DNA of 64,000 nt from Kineosporia succinea (lineage in GTDB: Bacteria > Actinomycetota > Actinomycetes > Actinomycetales > Kineosporiaceae), in the NCBI RefSeq assembly GCF_030811555.1, contig NZ_JAUSQZ010000001.1:3283241-3347240 (forward strand). The letters run 5' to 3'. Every line of letters starts with the position of its first letter. Position 1 is the stretch's first letter. The notes under the pieces were generated by a model. The model did not search any database, was not told the DNA's origin, and worked only from the letters and a program-made list of their open reading frames with translations. A program made the position numbers and the translations under genes. Shown here in pieces: positions 1 to 12,030 of the stretch.

Positions 1-24
1 CTCTTCGCGGGAGTGAACGCCTGA
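1..24 (+). CDS. nuoF: 3' end of probable NADH-quinone oxidoreductase subunit F (partial)
   Basis: Only the last seven codons and a TGA stop (22-24) are inside the window, reading LFAGVNA. The stop shares its A with the ATG of nuoG (TGATG), the type of coupling seen throughout this operon. The identity is inferred from position, because nuoF normally precedes nuoG in actinobacterial nuo operons. The residues themselves are too few to prove it. Confidence 0.45.
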   Translation, partial: LFAGVNA

Positions 25-2660
25 TGACCGTGACCGAACCCTCCAAGCCCGCGGTCGATCTGGTCACGCTGACCATCGACGGCATCGAGGTCAGCGTGCC
101 CAAGGGCACCCTGCTGATCCGCGCGGCCGAGGAACTGGGGATCGCGATCCCGCGGTTCTGCGACCATCCCCTGCTGGCCCCGGCCGGCGCCTGCCGGCAG
201 TGCCTGGTCGAGGTCGCCATGCCCGACCGGGAGGGCAATGTGCGGCCGATGCCCAAGCCGCAGGCGTCCTGCACCATGACGGCCACCCCCGGCATGGTGG
301 TCAAGACCCAGCTCACCTCGGCGGTCTCGGAGAAGGCGCAGCGCGGGGTGATGGAGCTGCTGCTCATCAACCACCCGCTCGACTGCCCGGTCTGCGACAA
401 GGGCGGCGAGTGCCCGCTGCAGAACCAGGCCCTCGCGAACGGGCAGCCGGAGAGCCGTTTCACCGAGGTCAAGCGCACCTTCCCGAAGCCGATCCGGATC
501 TCCACGCAGGTCCTGCTCGACCGCGAGCGCTGCATCCTCTGCCAGCGCTGCACCCGGTTCTCCAAGGAGATCGCCGGCGACCCGTTCATCGACCTGCAGA
601 TGCGCGGCGCGCACCAGCAGATCGGCACGTTCTCGCCGGGCGTCCTGAACTTCCACGTCGACCTGCCCGACCCGGTGGTGCGCACGTCGGAGGAACTCGA
701 GCCGACCGTGCAGTCGCAGACGCAGGGCACCGCGACCGACGAGTCCCGCGGCACCGGGCACGACCACCGCACCGGCACCTACGCGGCCGACAGCATCGAC
801 AGCGCCCGCACCACCCAGGGGGAGGCCCTGCTCGACGAGTCGGGTCAGCCGTTCGCCAGCTACTTCTCCGGCAACACGATCCAGATCTGCCCGGTCGGCG
901 CGCTCACGGGCGCCGCCTACCGGTTCCGGGCCCGCCCGTTCGACCTGGTCTCCACCAAGGGCGTGTGCGAGCACTGCGCCGGGGGCTGCGCGCTGCGCGT
1001 CGACCACCGCCGCGGCAAGGTCACCCGGCGCCTGGCCGCGGAAGACCCGGAGGTGAACGAGGAGTGGAACTGCGACAAGGGCCGCTGGGCGTTCAACTGG
1101 AGCACCGGCGCCGACCGTCTCACCCACCCGCTGGTGCGCGACCCCGAATCCGGTGAGCTGGAACCGGTGAGCTGGCCGTACGCCATCGAGGTGGCCGCCG
1201 CCGGACTCCTGAAGGCCCGCGAGGCCAACGGTGTCGGCGTGCTGCCGGGCGGTCGCCTGACCGTCGGCGACGCCTACGCCTACGCCAAGTTCGCCCGGAT
1301 CGTGCTGCGCACCAACGACATCGACTTCCGGGCCCGGTCGCACTCGGCCGAGGAGGAGGCGTTCCTCGGGCACGCCGTGGCCGGTTCCGGCCTGGGCGTC
1401 ACCTTCGCCGCGGTCGAGGGCGCGCCCGCCGTGCTGCTGGCCGGTCTGGAGGCCGAGGAGGAGGCCGCGAGCCTGTTCCTGCGCCTGCGGAAGTCGGTGC
1501 TGCGCAAGGGCAAGAAGGTCACCTCGATCGCCCCCTGGGCGAGCCGGGGCCTGATCAAGCTGTCCGGCACGCTGATCCAGACGCTGCCCGGTCAGGAGGC
1601 CGCCGCGCTCGGCAGCCCGGAGGCCGCGGCCGCGGTCGCCGAGCCGGGCTCGGTCATCCTGCTCGGCCCCCGCCTGACCGAGTCGCCCGGCGCCTACCAG
1701 GCGGCCCTGGCCCTGGCCGCGAGCTCCGGCGCGCGGCTGGCCTGGGTGCCGCGGCGTTCCGGGGAGCGCGGTGCGGTCGAGGCCGGCCTGCTGCCGGGCC
1801 TGCTGCCCGGTGGCCGTCCGGTCTCCGACCCGGCCGCCCGGGTCGACATCGCCGCGGCCTGGGACGTCGACAGCCTGCCGGCGACCCCCGGGCGGGACGC
1901 GACCCGAATGGTGGACGACGCGGCCGGGGGAGCCCTGTCGGGTCTCCTGGTCGGTGGTGTCGACCCCGACGACCTGCCCGACCCGGCGGCCGCCCGCGCG
2001 GCCCTCGAGAACGCGTCCTTCGTGGTCAGTCTCGAGGTCCGGGCCAGCGCGGTGACGGCCTACGCCGACGTCGTGCTGCCGGTGGCGCCGCCCGCCGAGA
2101 AGGGCGGAACGTTCGTGAACTGGGAGGGCCGGTACCGGGAGTTCCCGCAGGCCCTCACCTCGGACGCGCTCAGCGACGGCGAGGTGCTCGACGCGCTGGC
2201 CTCCGAGGCCGGTTACCGGCTCGGCCTGAAGGGCGAGCAGGCGGGCACCGCCGAGCTGGCCCAGCTGGGCACCTGGGAGGGTGCCCGGGCCGCGAAGCCG
2301 GAGGCGCACACCGTGGCCCCGGCCGGCACCACCCTGCTCTCCACCTGGTCGATGCTGCTCGACCGGGGCCGCCTGCAGGACGGCGAGCCCTACCTGGCCG
2401 GCACCGCGCACCGGGCGGTCGCCCGGGTCTCACCGGCCACGGCCACGGAACTCGGTGTCACACCCGGGGTTCCGGGGCAGCTGACGGTGTCCACCGACCG
2501 GGGCGAGATCACCCTGCCGCTGGCCGTCACCCCGATGCCCGACGGTGTCGTCTGGCTGCCGAGCAACTCGCCGGGCAGCCCGGTGCGCTCGAGACTGGCG
2601 GCCGGCAACGGTTCTCCGGTCTCGGTGCGGCTCGCGAGCGACCAGCTGATGGGAGCCTGA
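24..2660 (+). CDS. nuoG: NADH-quinone oxidoreductase subunit G
   Basis: The 878-aa iron-sulfur subunit of the complex I peripheral arm passes electrons from NADH/FMN towards quinone. An N-terminal 2Fe-2S ferredoxin domain has Cys46, Cys57, Cys60 and Cys83. It is followed by a His-Cys cluster (His117, Cys121, Cys124, Cys130), a 4Fe-4S set (Cys170, Cys173, Cys176, Cys289) and the N7-type motif (Cys315, Cys318, Cys322, Cys350) at the start of a molybdopterin-oxidoreductase-like domain. Between Cys176 and Cys289 there is an insertion of about 65-70 residues (about 206-272), rich in Thr, Gly, Asp and Ser, where the family is normally compact. The start ATG overlaps the preceding stop, and nuoH begins one base after its stop. 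The C-terminal domain is hydrophobic and divergent, as is usual in NuoG. Confidence 0.97.
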   Translation: MTVTEPSKPAVDLVTLTIDGIEVSVPKGTLLIRAAEELGIAIPRFCDHPLLAPAGACRQCLVEVAMPDREGNVRPMPKPQASCTMTATPGMVVKTQLTSAVSEKAQRGVMELLLINHPLDCPVCDKGGECPLQNQALANGQPESRFTEVKRTFPKPIRISTQVLLDRERCILCQRCTRFSKEIAGDPFIDLQMRGAHQQIGTFSPGVLNFHVDLPDPVVRTSEELEPTVQSQTQGTATDESRGTGHDHRTGTYAADSIDSARTTQGEALLDESGQPFASYFSGNTIQICPVGALTGAAYRFRARPFDLVSTKGVCEHCAGGCALRVDHRRGKVTRRLAAEDPEVNEEWNCDKGRWAFNWSTGADRLTHPLVRDPESGELEPVSWPYAIEVAAAGLLKAREANGVGVLPGGRLTVGDAYAYAKFARIVLRTNDIDFRARSHSAEEEAFLGHAVAGSGLGVTFAAVEGAPAVLLAGLEAEEEAASLFLRLRKSVLRKGKKVTSIAPWASRGLIKLSGTLIQTLPGQEAAALGSPEAAAAVAEPGSVILLGPRLTESPGAYQAALALAASSGARLAWVPRRSGERGAVEAGLLPGLLPGGRPVSDPAARVDIAAAWDVDSLPATPGRDATRMVDDAAGGALSGLLVGGVDPDDLPDPAAARAALENASFVVSLEVRASAVTAYADVVLPVAPPAEKGGTFVNWEGRYREFPQALTSDALSDGEVLDALASEAGYRLGLKGEQAGTAELAQLGTWEGARAAKPEAHTVAPAGTTLLSTWSMLLDRGRLQDGEPYLAGTAHRAVARVSPATATELGVTPGVPGQLTVSTDRGEITLPLAVTPMPDGVVWLPSNSPGSPVRSRLAAGNGSPVSVRLASDQLMGA

Positions 2661-2661
2661 C

Positions 2662-3984
2662 GTGAAATCCCTGGTGCTGCTGGCCGAGAACCCGACGGCC
2701 GACTTCTCGCAGGACAACGGCTGGGTCATCGCACTCAAGGCGGTGCTGCTGTTCGTCATCGCGGTGGTGGCCACGCTGCTGATGATCTGGGCCGAGCGCC
2801 GCGTCGTGGGCCGGATGCAGTCGCGTCCGGGCCCCAACCGCAACGGCCCGTTCGGTCTGCTGCAGTCGCTGGCCGACGGCGTGAAACTGGCCCTGAAGGA
2901 AGACATCATCCCGGCCGCGGCCGACAAGATCGTCTTCATCATCGCGCCGGCCATCTCGGCCATCGCCTGCTTCACCTCGTTCGCGGTGATCCCGTTCGGG
3001 CCGACGGTGAAGATCCCGTTCACCGACATCCGCACCCCGCTGCAGCTCACCGACCTGAACGTGGCGGTGCTCTTCATCCTGGCGGTGGCCGGGATCGGGG
3101 TCTACGGCATCGTGCTGGCCGGCTGGTCGTCGGGCTCGACCTACCCGCTGCTGGGTGGTCTGCGCTCGTCGGCCCAGGTGATCTCCTACGAGATCGCGAT
3201 GGGGCTCTCGCTGGTCAGCGTGTTCCTCTACTCCGGCTCGATGTCCACGTCGGCGATCGTCGACGCGCAGAGGGACATCTGGTGGGCGCTGCCGCTGCTG
3301 CCCTCGTTCATCATCTACGTGATCGCGATGGTCGGTGAGACCAACCGCGCGCCCTTCGACCTCCCCGAGGCCGAGGGGGAGCTGGTCGGTGGTTTCCACA
3401 CCGAGTACAGCTCGCTGAAGTTCGCGCTGTTCTTCCTGGCCGAGTACGTCAACATGGTCACCGTCTCGATGCTGGCGACCACGCTGTTCCTCGGCGGGTG
3501 GCGGGCGCCGTGGCCGCTGTCGCTCTGGGACGGGGCGAATTCCGGCTACTGGCCCGTGCTCTGGTTCCTCGGCAAGACCTGCGTCTTCCTGTTCGTCTTC
3601 ATCTGGCTGCGCGGCACGCTGCCGCGTCTGCGCTACGACCAGTTCATGCGCTTCGGCTGGAAGATCCTCATCCCGACCGCGCTGCTGTGGACGATGGCCG
3701 TGGCCGTGGTGCGTGCGATGGACCAGTTCGGCGACATCGACCGTCGCGACCGGGTGATGATCCTGGTCGGCGCGGTGGTCGTGCTCGCCCTGATCTGGTT
3801 CGCGATCGAGATGCTGCGGCCGAAGCCGGTCGAGGAGGAACCCGTCGACCCGGAGATCCCGGTCGACCCCTTCGCGGGCGGTTTCCCGGTGCCGGCCATG
3901 CCCGGCCAGAAACTCGTCCGCACCAACGGCTCACCCGCGAGCAACCCGGAAACACCCGCTCTGGAGGAGGTCCGCGGTGGCTGA
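2662..3984 (+). CDS. nuoH: NADH-quinone oxidoreductase subunit H (main operon copy)
   Basis: A 440-aa membrane subunit that, with NuoB and NuoD, forms the quinone cavity and links the peripheral arm to the pumps. About eight hydrophobic segments are visible. The conserved acidic loop between TM5 and TM6 reads [11 protein letters not shown], with Glu236, Glu238 and Glu240 all present. This matters for comparison with the second copy at 25.9 kb. The last 55 or so residues are a Pro/Glu-rich cytoplasmic tail, as in other actinobacterial NuoH proteins. The start is GTG one base after the nuoG stop. The end overlaps nuoI by 8 nt. Confidence 0.97.
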   Translation: MKSLVLLAENPTADFSQDNGWVIALKAVLLFVIAVVATLLMIWAERRVVGRMQSRPGPNRNGPFGLLQSLADGVKLALKEDIIPAAADKIVFIIAPAISAIACFTSFAVIPFGPTVKIPFTDIRTPLQLTDLNVAVLFILAVAGIGVYGIVLAGWSSGSTYPLLGGLRSSAQVISYEIAMGLSLVSVFLYSGSMSTSAIVDAQRDIWWALPLLPSFIIYVIAMVGETNRAPFDLPEAEGELVGGFHTEYSSLKFALFFLAEYVNMVTVSMLATTLFLGGWRAPWPLSLWDGANSGYWPVLWFLGKTCVFLFVFIWLRGTLPRLRYDQFMRFGWKILIPTALLWTMAVAVVRAMDQFGDIDRRDRVMILVGAVVVLALIWFAIEMLRPKPVEEEPVDPEIPVDPFAGGFPVPAMPGQKLVRTNGSPASNPETPALEEVRGG

Positions 3985-4600
3985 CCGCGAGGAGAACGAG
4001 AGTGGTGGGGGCTGGCTCTCCGCCTTCGCCCCGATCGCCGGATTCGGTGTCACCTTCGCGACGATGTTCACGAAGGTCGTCACCGAGGAGTACCCGGAGC
4101 AGAAGGTCCCGACCGCGCCCCGGTTCCACGGCCGTCACCAGCTGAACCGGCACCCCGACGGGCTGGAGAAGTGCATCGGGTGCGAGCTGTGCGCCTGGGC
4201 CTGCCCGGCCGACGCGATCTTCGTCGAGGGCGCGGACAACACCGAGGAGGAACGCTTCTCACCCGGTGAGCGCTACGGCCGCGTCTACCAGATCAACTAC
4301 CTGCGCTGCATTCTCTGCGGCCTGTGCATCGAGGCCTGCCCCACCCGGGCGCTCACCATGACCAACGAGTACGAGCAGCTCAAGGGCACGACCCGGGCCG
4401 GCCTGATCTTCGAGAAGCAGGACCTGCTGGGCCCGGTGCTGGGCGGGATGATCGCGGCGCCGCACCCGATGGTGCCCGGCACCACCGAACAGGACTACTA
4501 CCAGGGCAAGGTCACCCAGGCGGTGCCCGAGCAGCAGGAATGGGTGGACGCGCGGGTCGGCGACGACGAGCAGGCGTCCCCCGAGGAGGTGGCCCGGTGA
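3977..4600 (+). CDS. nuoI: NADH-quinone oxidoreductase subunit I (main operon copy)
   Basis: A 207-aa 8Fe ferredoxin-type subunit carrying clusters N6a and N6b. Two CxxCxxCxxxC motifs are intact: Cys66, Cys69, Cys72, Cys76 and Cys111, Cys114, Cys117, Cys121. The length is normal for actinobacteria and the protein has no repeats, in sharp contrast to the 712-aa paralogue at 29.1 kb. The GTG start lies inside the end of nuoH, and its TGA overlaps the GTG of nuoJ (GTGA), so translation is coupled. Confidence 0.97.
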   Translation: MADREENESGGGWLSAFAPIAGFGVTFATMFTKVVTEEYPEQKVPTAPRFHGRHQLNRHPDGLEKCIGCELCAWACPADAIFVEGADNTEEERFSPGERYGRVYQINYLRCILCGLCIEACPTRALTMTNEYEQLKGTTRAGLIFEKQDLLGPVLGGMIAAPHPMVPGTTEQDYYQGKVTQAVPEQQEWVDARVGDDEQASPEEVAR

Positions 4601-5550
4601 ACCCGGCCCTGCTGACCGCCGCCACCCAGGGGGCCGCCGACTACGGCAGCGGCGGCGAGAACGTGCTGTTCTGGGTCATCGCGATCGTCTCGGTGCCCGC
4701 CGCCCTCGGACTCCTGTTCGCGCGCAAGGCAGTTCACGCCGCGCTGTGCATGGCGCTGGTGATGGTCTGCCTCGGCATCGTCTACCTGGCCCTGCAGGCC
4801 CCGTTCCTCGGCGTGGTGCAGATCTTCGTCTACGCCGGCGCCGTGATGATGCTCTTCCTCTTCATGATGATGCTGGTCGGCGTCGACTCCTCGGACTCGC
4901 TGGTCGAGACCATCAAGGGGCAGCGCTGGCTGGCCCTGGTCTTCGGGGTCGGTCTGGCGGGGCTGATGATCTCGGTGATCGCCGACGTCAGCTACGGCGG
5001 TGCGCGTGGTCTGGCCGACGTCGACACCACCGGCAACATGACGACGATGGCCGAGCTGATCTTCGGCAAGTACGTCTGGGCCTTCGAGGCCACCAGCGCC
5101 CTGCTGATCACGGCGGTGCTCGGCGCGATGGTGCTGGCCCACCGCGAGCGGCTCACCCCGAAGCTGACGCAGCGCGAGCTGGCCTACGCCCGCATCAAGG
5201 ACGGGCCGATCAAGGCCCCACTGCCTCCGCCCGGTGTGTTCGCGCGGCACAACGCGGTCGACATCCCGGCCCTGCTGCCCGACGGCAGCCCGTCCGAGCT
5301 CTCGGTCTCCCGGGTGCTCACCGCCCGGGGCCAGAACCGTTCCGTGCTCACGGTTTCCGAGGACGTCGCGATCATCGAGGCGGAGATCAGCCCGAACGCG
5401 CAGAACCAGAACGACGCGCAGGGGCACCCCCTGAAGGGCCGGGGAAACCCGGGAGTGAACAGTGCCGACACCGGCGCTCCCGAGGTGACCGACGCGTCCT
5501 CAAGCACCGAGAAGACCGTTGAGAAGACCGACGAAGGGAGCCGGCCGTGA
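4597..5550 (+). CDS. nuoJ: NADH-quinone oxidoreductase subunit J (main operon copy)
   Basis: A 317-aa membrane subunit with five hydrophobic helices in the first ~190 residues, including the conserved helix around [16 protein letters not shown] that contains the pi-bulge of the family. A hydrophilic tail of about 120 residues follows, ending in a Thr/Glu/Lys-rich stretch. The start was set at GTG 4597 because it forms a GTGA overlap with the nuoI stop. A longer in-frame reading upstream only crosses nuoI in another frame. Confidence 0.95.
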   Translation: MNPALLTAATQGAADYGSGGENVLFWVIAIVSVPAALGLLFARKAVHAALCMALVMVCLGIVYLALQAPFLGVVQIFVYAGAVMMLFLFMMMLVGVDSSDSLVETIKGQRWLALVFGVGLAGLMISVIADVSYGGARGLADVDTTGNMTTMAELIFGKYVWAFEATSALLITAVLGAMVLAHRERLTPKLTQRELAYARIKDGPIKAPLPPPGVFARHNAVDIPALLPDGSPSELSVSRVLTARGQNRSVLTVSEDVAIIEAEISPNAQNQNDAQGHPLKGRGNPGVNSADTGAPEVTDASSSTEKTVEKTDEGSRP

Positions 5551-5846
5551 ATCAGGTGCACTGGCTCTATCTCTCGGTGCTGCTGTTCTCGATCGGCGCC
5601 GTGACCGTGCTCGTGCGGCGCAACGCGATCGTGGTGTTCATGGGCGTCGAGCTCATGCTCAACGCCGCGAACCTGGCGTTCGTCACCTTCGCCCGCATCA
5701 ACGGGAACATCGAGGGCCAGGTGATCGCGCTGTTCGTGATGCTCGTGGCAGCCGCTGAGGTGGTCGTCGGGCTGGCGATCATCTTCACCATCTTCCGCAC
5801 CCGCAGGTCCGCGTCGGTCGACGACGCCAACCTGCTGAAGTACTGA
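5547..5846 (+). CDS. nuoK: NADH-quinone oxidoreductase subunit K (main operon copy)
   Basis: A 99-aa three-helix antiporter-like membrane subunit of the usual length. Conserved features include the [19 protein letters not shown] helix with its glutamate in the second helix and a third helix containing [11 protein letters not shown], the second membrane glutamate. The GTG start overlaps the nuoJ TGA (GTGA). It lies between J and L in canonical order. Confidence 0.97.
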   Translation: MNQVHWLYLSVLLFSIGAVTVLVRRNAIVVFMGVELMLNAANLAFVTFARINGNIEGQVIALFVMLVAAAEVVVGLAIIFTIFRTRRSASVDDANLLKY

Positions 5847-5855
5847 GAGGCGTTC

Positions 5856-7790
<1,935 letters not shown>

Positions 7791-7808
7791 ATCCTGATTG
7801 AGGACCCC

Positions 7809-9338
7809 ATGGACTTCCCCTGGCTGACGGTGATCGGAGCCGTCCCCCTGGTGGGCTCGGCCGTGATCGCGGTGCTGCCCAAGGCGTTCGCGCCGCGGGT
7901 GAAGCACCTCGCGCTCGGCGTCTCGCTGGCGGCGTTCGTGCTGACCGTGCTGGCCGCCCTGCAGTTCGAGACCGCCCGGGCCGGTGAGATCCAGCTGGCC
8001 GAGACCCATTCCTGGATCCCCGACTTCGGCGTCAGCTACGCGCTCGGCGTGAACGGCATCGGCCTGGTGATGGTGGCGCTGTCCACCGTGCTGGTGCCGC
8101 TGTGCGTGCTGGCCGCCTGGAACGAGATCGACGACGAGCAGGCCCGGCTGTTCTTCGGCCTGGTGCTGGTGCTCGAGACGATGATGGTCGGCGTCTTCGC
8201 GGCGCGTGACCTCTTCCTGTTCTACGTCTTCTTCGAGGCCATCCTGCTGCCGGTCTACTTCCTGATCGGCTCGTTCGGGGGCAACGAGCAGCGCCGCCGT
8301 TACGCCGCGGTCAAGTTCCTCAGCTACTCGCTCACCGGCGGTCTGATCATGCTGGTCGGCGTGATCGGGCTCTACCACGCCGGTCCCGGCGGTTCCGACG
8401 GCTTCCTCATCGACAACCTGACCGGCCTGGACTTCTCCAGCTCCACGGCCGAACGGCTGATGTTCGTCTCACTCTTCATCGCCTTCGCGATCAAGGCGCC
8501 GATCTGGCCGGTGCACACCTGGCTGCCCGACGCCGCGGCCGAGGCCCCGGCCGGGGTGGCGGTGCTGCTGGTCGGTGTGCTCGACAAGATCGGCACCTTC
8601 GGCATGCTGACGTTGTGCCTGCCGCTCTTCCCGGAGGCCAGCAAGTGGGCCGCCCCGACGATCCTGGCGCTGTCGGTGGTCTCGGTGCTCTACGGCGCCC
8701 TGCTGGCGATCGGCCAGAGCGACATCAAGCGCCTGATCGCCTACACCTCGATCTCGCACTTCGGTTTCATCGTGCTGGGCATCTTCGCGATGACCTCGAC
8801 CGGCCAGAGCGGCTCCACGCTCTACATGGTCAACCACGGGTTCTCCACCGCGGCGCTGTTCCTGGTCGCCGGGTTCCTGATCAACCGCCGCGGCTCGGCC
8901 GAGATCGACGACTACGGCGGCCTGCAGCGCAGCACCCCGGTGCTGGCCGCCGGTTTCCTGCTCGCCGGTCTGTCCAGCCTGGCGCTGCCCGGCATGTCGA
9001 GCTTCGTCAGCGAGTTCATGGTGCTGACGGGCACCTTCATCCGTTACCCGTGGGTGGCCGCGCTGGCCACGCTGGGCATCGTGCTCGCCGCGCTCTACAT
9101 CCTGCTGACCTACCAGCGCATGTTCACCGGGCCGGTGCGGGAGTTCGCGGCGGGATGGAAAGACGCCTCGGGCCGCGAGGTCTGGGTGATCGCGCCGCTG
9201 ATCGTGGTGATCCTGTTCCTCGGTGTCTACCCGAAACCCGTGCTGGACGTGATCAATCCGGCGGTCAACACCACCATGCAGCTGGTCGGGGTCGAAGACC
9301 CGGCGCCGACCGTCGCAGTTGAGGGAGAGAACAAGTGA
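7809..9338 (+). CDS. nuoM: NADH-quinone oxidoreductase subunit M (main operon copy)
   Basis: A 509-aa proton-pumping membrane subunit. The TM5 glutamate sits in FYVFFEAILLPVYFLIG, and the broken-helix signature IKAPIWPVHTWLPDAAAEAP is typical of NuoM. About 13-14 hydrophobic segments are visible. GAGGA precedes the ATG at a good distance. The 3' end overlaps the GTG of nuoN by 4 nt. Confidence 0.97.
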   Translation: MDFPWLTVIGAVPLVGSAVIAVLPKAFAPRVKHLALGVSLAAFVLTVLAALQFETARAGEIQLAETHSWIPDFGVSYALGVNGIGLVMVALSTVLVPLCVLAAWNEIDDEQARLFFGLVLVLETMMVGVFAARDLFLFYVFFEAILLPVYFLIGSFGGNEQRRRYAAVKFLSYSLTGGLIMLVGVIGLYHAGPGGSDGFLIDNLTGLDFSSSTAERLMFVSLFIAFAIKAPIWPVHTWLPDAAAEAPAGVAVLLVGVLDKIGTFGMLTLCLPLFPEASKWAAPTILALSVVSVLYGALLAIGQSDIKRLIAYTSISHFGFIVLGIFAMTSTGQSGSTLYMVNHGFSTAALFLVAGFLINRRGSAEIDDYGGLQRSTPVLAAGFLLAGLSSLALPGMSSFVSEFMVLTGTFIRYPWVAALATLGIVLAALYILLTYQRMFTGPVREFAAGWKDASGREVWVIAPLIVVILFLGVYPKPVLDVINPAVNTTMQLVGVEDPAPTVAVEGENK

Positions 9339-10915
9339 AGGCTCCTTCGGTCGACTACGTCGCCGTCGCGCCGATGCTGATCGTCTTCGTCGCGGCCCTG
9401 GTCGCGGTGCTGGTCGAGGCGTTCGTGCCGCGGGCTCAGCGGTTCATCGTCCAGGTCTTCCTCGCCACGGTCGCCATCGCCGCGTCCCTGATCTTCGTGG
9501 TCTACCTGGGCACCCAGTCCACCTCGCTGAACACGGCCGGGGGGGCCGTCGTGATCGACGGCCCGGCGCTCTTCCTGCAGGGCACGATCCTGGTGCTCGG
9601 TCTGATGGCCGTGCTCACGATGGCCGACGAGGCCACCCCGGAGTCCAGCGCGTTCACCGCCCAGGCCTCCGCGGTGCCGGGTTCGGCCGACGAGGCCCGC
9701 GCCTCCCGGCTCGGCCTGGTGCAGACCGAGATCTACCCGCTGATCCTGTTCTCGATGGTCGGCATGCTGCTCTTCCCGGCCTCGAACGACCTGCTCACGA
9801 TGTTCATCGCCCTCGAGGTGCTGTCGTTGCCGCTGTACCTGCTGTGCGGCATGGCCCGGCGCCGTCGTCTCCTGTCCCAGGAGGCCTCGCTCAAGTACTT
9901 CCTGCTCGGGGCCTTCTCGTCGGCCTTCTTCCTGTTCGGCTCGGCGCTGCTGTACGGCTTCTCCGGCTCGGTCCGGCTGTCCGACATCGCCAACGCGGTC
10001 GCCGACGGCGGTGGCACCACCGCGGCCTCGGCCGTGGTCGGTAAAGACGGTCTGCTGCTGATGGGCATCGGCCTGCTCGCCGTGGGCCTGCTGTTCAAGG
10101 TCGGTGCGGTGCCCTTCCAGTCGTGGACGCCGGACGTGTACCAGGGCGCCCCGACCCCGGTCACCGGGTTCATGGCGGCCTGCACCAAGGTCGCCGCGTT
10201 CGGCGCGCTGCTGCGCATCGCCTATGTCGCCGTGCCCGGCGCCCGCTGGGACTGGCAGCCCGCGATCTGGGTGGTCGCCGCGCTGACCATGCTCGTCGGG
10301 GCGATCGTGGCGATCGTCCAGGCCGACGTGAAGCGCATGCTGGCCTACTCCTCGATCGCGCACGCCGGTTTCATCCTGGTCGGCCTGATGGCGATGGACC
10401 GGGACGGCGTCGGCAGCGTGCTGTTCTACCTCGCCTCCTACGGCTTCACCACGGTCGGCGCCTTCGCCCTGGTGACCCTGGTGCGCACCTCCACGCCGGA
10501 GGGTGGTGTCGGCGGTGAGGCGACTCACCTCTCCCAGTGGCAGGGCCTCGGCAAGCGTTCCCCGCTGCTCGCCGCCATCTTCACGCTGTTCCTGCTGGCC
10601 TTCGCCGGTATCCCGCTGACCAGCGGTTTCACCGGTAAGTTCGCGGTCTTCTCGGCCGCTGCCGACGGGGCCCCGTGGGGTGTCGGGCTGGTGCTGATCG
10701 GTGTTGCGGCATCCGCGATCGCCGTGTTCTTCTACATCCGGGTCATCGTGCTGATGTACTTCAACGACTCGGTAGGGGATGCTGTCACCGTGACCCGCCC
10801 CGGAGCCCTGACGATCCTCGCCGTCGGCGTCGGTGTCGTCGCGACGGTCGGCCTCGGCATCCTGCCCTCGGCCGCCCTCGGATTGGCCAATAGTTCGTCG
10901 GTGTTCTTACCGTGA
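9335..10915 (+). CDS. nuoN: NADH-quinone oxidoreductase subunit N (main operon copy)
   Basis: A 526-aa third antiporter-like pumping subunit, adjacent to NuoK in the complex. The conserved glutamate lies in MFIALEVLSLPLYLLCG, and the PFQSWTPDVYQGAPTPVTGF motif is intact. The start is a GTG in a GTGA overlap with nuoM. The stop overlaps the GTG of the polyprenyl synthase gene, so that gene is probably translated from the same message. Confidence 0.97.
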   Translation: MKAPSVDYVAVAPMLIVFVAALVAVLVEAFVPRAQRFIVQVFLATVAIAASLIFVVYLGTQSTSLNTAGGAVVIDGPALFLQGTILVLGLMAVLTMADEATPESSAFTAQASAVPGSADEARASRLGLVQTEIYPLILFSMVGMLLFPASNDLLTMFIALEVLSLPLYLLCGMARRRRLLSQEASLKYFLLGAFSSAFFLFGSALLYGFSGSVRLSDIANAVADGGGTTAASAVVGKDGLLLMGIGLLAVGLLFKVGAVPFQSWTPDVYQGAPTPVTGFMAACTKVAAFGALLRIAYVAVPGARWDWQPAIWVVAALTMLVGAIVAIVQADVKRMLAYSSIAHAGFILVGLMAMDRDGVGSVLFYLASYGFTTVGAFALVTLVRTSTPEGGVGGEATHLSQWQGLGKRSPLLAAIFTLFLLAFAGIPLTSGFTGKFAVFSAAADGAPWGVGLVLIGVAASAIAVFFYIRVIVLMYFNDSVGDAVTVTRPGALTILAVGVGVVATVGLGILPSAALGLANSSSVFLP

Positions 10916-11922
10916 GTGCTGTGACCGCTTCCCTTGATCTGCCGGTGGCCGATGCCGCCCTCGCCGAGTCCGTCCGAGCCGGCTTGGACACGATCGAGGC
11001 CCGGTTGCGAGAGGCGGTCAAGCACGCCGACCAGCTCGCCGACACCGCCTCCCGTCATCTCGTGGAGGCGGGGGGCAAGCGGGTGCGCCCGATGCTCACG
11101 TTGCTGGCGGCGCACCTCGGTGACGGGCACCGTCCCGAGGTGGTGCAGGCCGGCGTCGTGGTCGAGCTGACCCACCTGGCCTCGCTCTACCACGACGACG
11201 TGATGGACTCCGCCGACCAGCGCCGCGGTGCCGCCGCGGCGCACCTGGTCTGGGGCAACCAGATCGCGATCCTCGTCGGTGACCTGCTCTTCGCCCGGGC
11301 CTCGCGGATCGTGGCCGAGCTCGGGCCGGAGGCCGTCGACATCCAGGCCGCCACCTTCGAGCGGCTGTGCCTGGGGCAGATGCACGAGACGGTCGGCCCG
11401 TCCGCGCAAGAAGACCCGGTGGCCCACTACCTGCAGGTGCTGGGCGACAAGACCGGTTCGCTGATCGCCACCGCCGGCCGTTTCGGGGCCATGTTCGGTG
11501 GCTGCGACGCCGAGACGGTCGACATCATGATCCGCTACGGCGAGCTCGTGGGCGTGGCCTTCCAGCTGGCCGACGACGTGATCGACCTGTCCAGCGCCGG
11601 CCGGGTGTCGGGCAAGGTGCAGGGCACCGACCTGCGCGAGGGCGTGCCCACCCTGCCCACGCTGCTGGCCCGCCGGGCCGCGGCCGAGGGCGACGCCGAG
11701 GCACAGCGCATCGTCGACATGCTCGACGGCGACCTCTCCGACGACGCCCGCCTGGCCGAGACCATCGAGGCGCTCAACGAGCACAAGGTGATGAGCGCGG
11801 CCCGCGACGAGTCGGCCCGCTGGGCGCACGAGGCGATCGGCGCGCTGGAGCCGCTGCCGGAGTCCTCGGCGAAGCTCGCGCTGCGGCAGTTCGCGGAAGC
11901 CGTGGTCGACCGCACCCGCTGA
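10912..11922 (+). CDS. Long-chain polyprenyl diphosphate synthase (trans-prenyltransferase)
   Basis: A 336-aa class I trans-isoprenyl diphosphate synthase that condenses isopentenyl diphosphate onto an allylic primer. Visible motifs are GGKRVRP (54-60), the first aspartate-rich motif DDVMD (95-99) and the second DDVID (221-225). There are small/aliphatic residues before the first motif, compatible with long-chain products. Coupling to nuoN by a GTGA overlap suggests that it makes the side chain of the menaquinone used by complex I. The exact chain length cannot be read from sequence. A strong hairpin terminator follows 13 nt after the stop. Confidence 0.93.
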   Translation: MSAVTASLDLPVADAALAESVRAGLDTIEARLREAVKHADQLADTASRHLVEAGGKRVRPMLTLLAAHLGDGHRPEVVQAGVVVELTHLASLYHDDVMDSADQRRGAAAAHLVWGNQIAILVGDLLFARASRIVAELGPEAVDIQAATFERLCLGQMHETVGPSAQEDPVAHYLQVLGDKTGSLIATAGRFGAMFGGCDAETVDIMIRYGELVGVAFQLADDVIDLSSAGRVSGKVQGTDLREGVPTLPTLLARRAAAEGDAEAQRIVDMLDGDLSDDARLAETIEALNEHKVMSAARDESARWAHEAIGALEPLPESSAKLALRQFAEAVVDRTR

Positions 11923-11935
11923 GCTCCTCCCTTCA

Positions 11936-11963
11936 GCAGCAACCGCCCGGTGGCGGTTGCTGC
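11936..11963 (+). terminator. Rho-independent terminator of the nuo-polyprenyl synthase operon
   Basis: A perfect 12-bp stem (GCAGCAACCGCC pairing with GGCGGTTGCTGC) with a 4-nt loop lies just after the stop codon and is followed by GCTGTTTTG. It closes the first operon. Confidence 0.85.
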
Positions 11964-11969
11964 GCTGTT

Positions 11970-11998
11970 TTGTCAGAAACCCGAAGATTTGGTATTTT
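11970..11998 (+). promoter_or_regulatory. Candidate promoter for the Uma2-family gene
   Basis: TTGTCA (11970-11975) and TATTTT (11993-11998) are separated by 17 nt in a locally AT-rich stretch. They fit a vegetative actinobacterial promoter with a start site near 12005, 26 nt before the ATG. Confidence 0.55.
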
Positions 11999-12030
11999 CA
12001 CAAATGCGCAGATGATCGGGGGACCAAACC

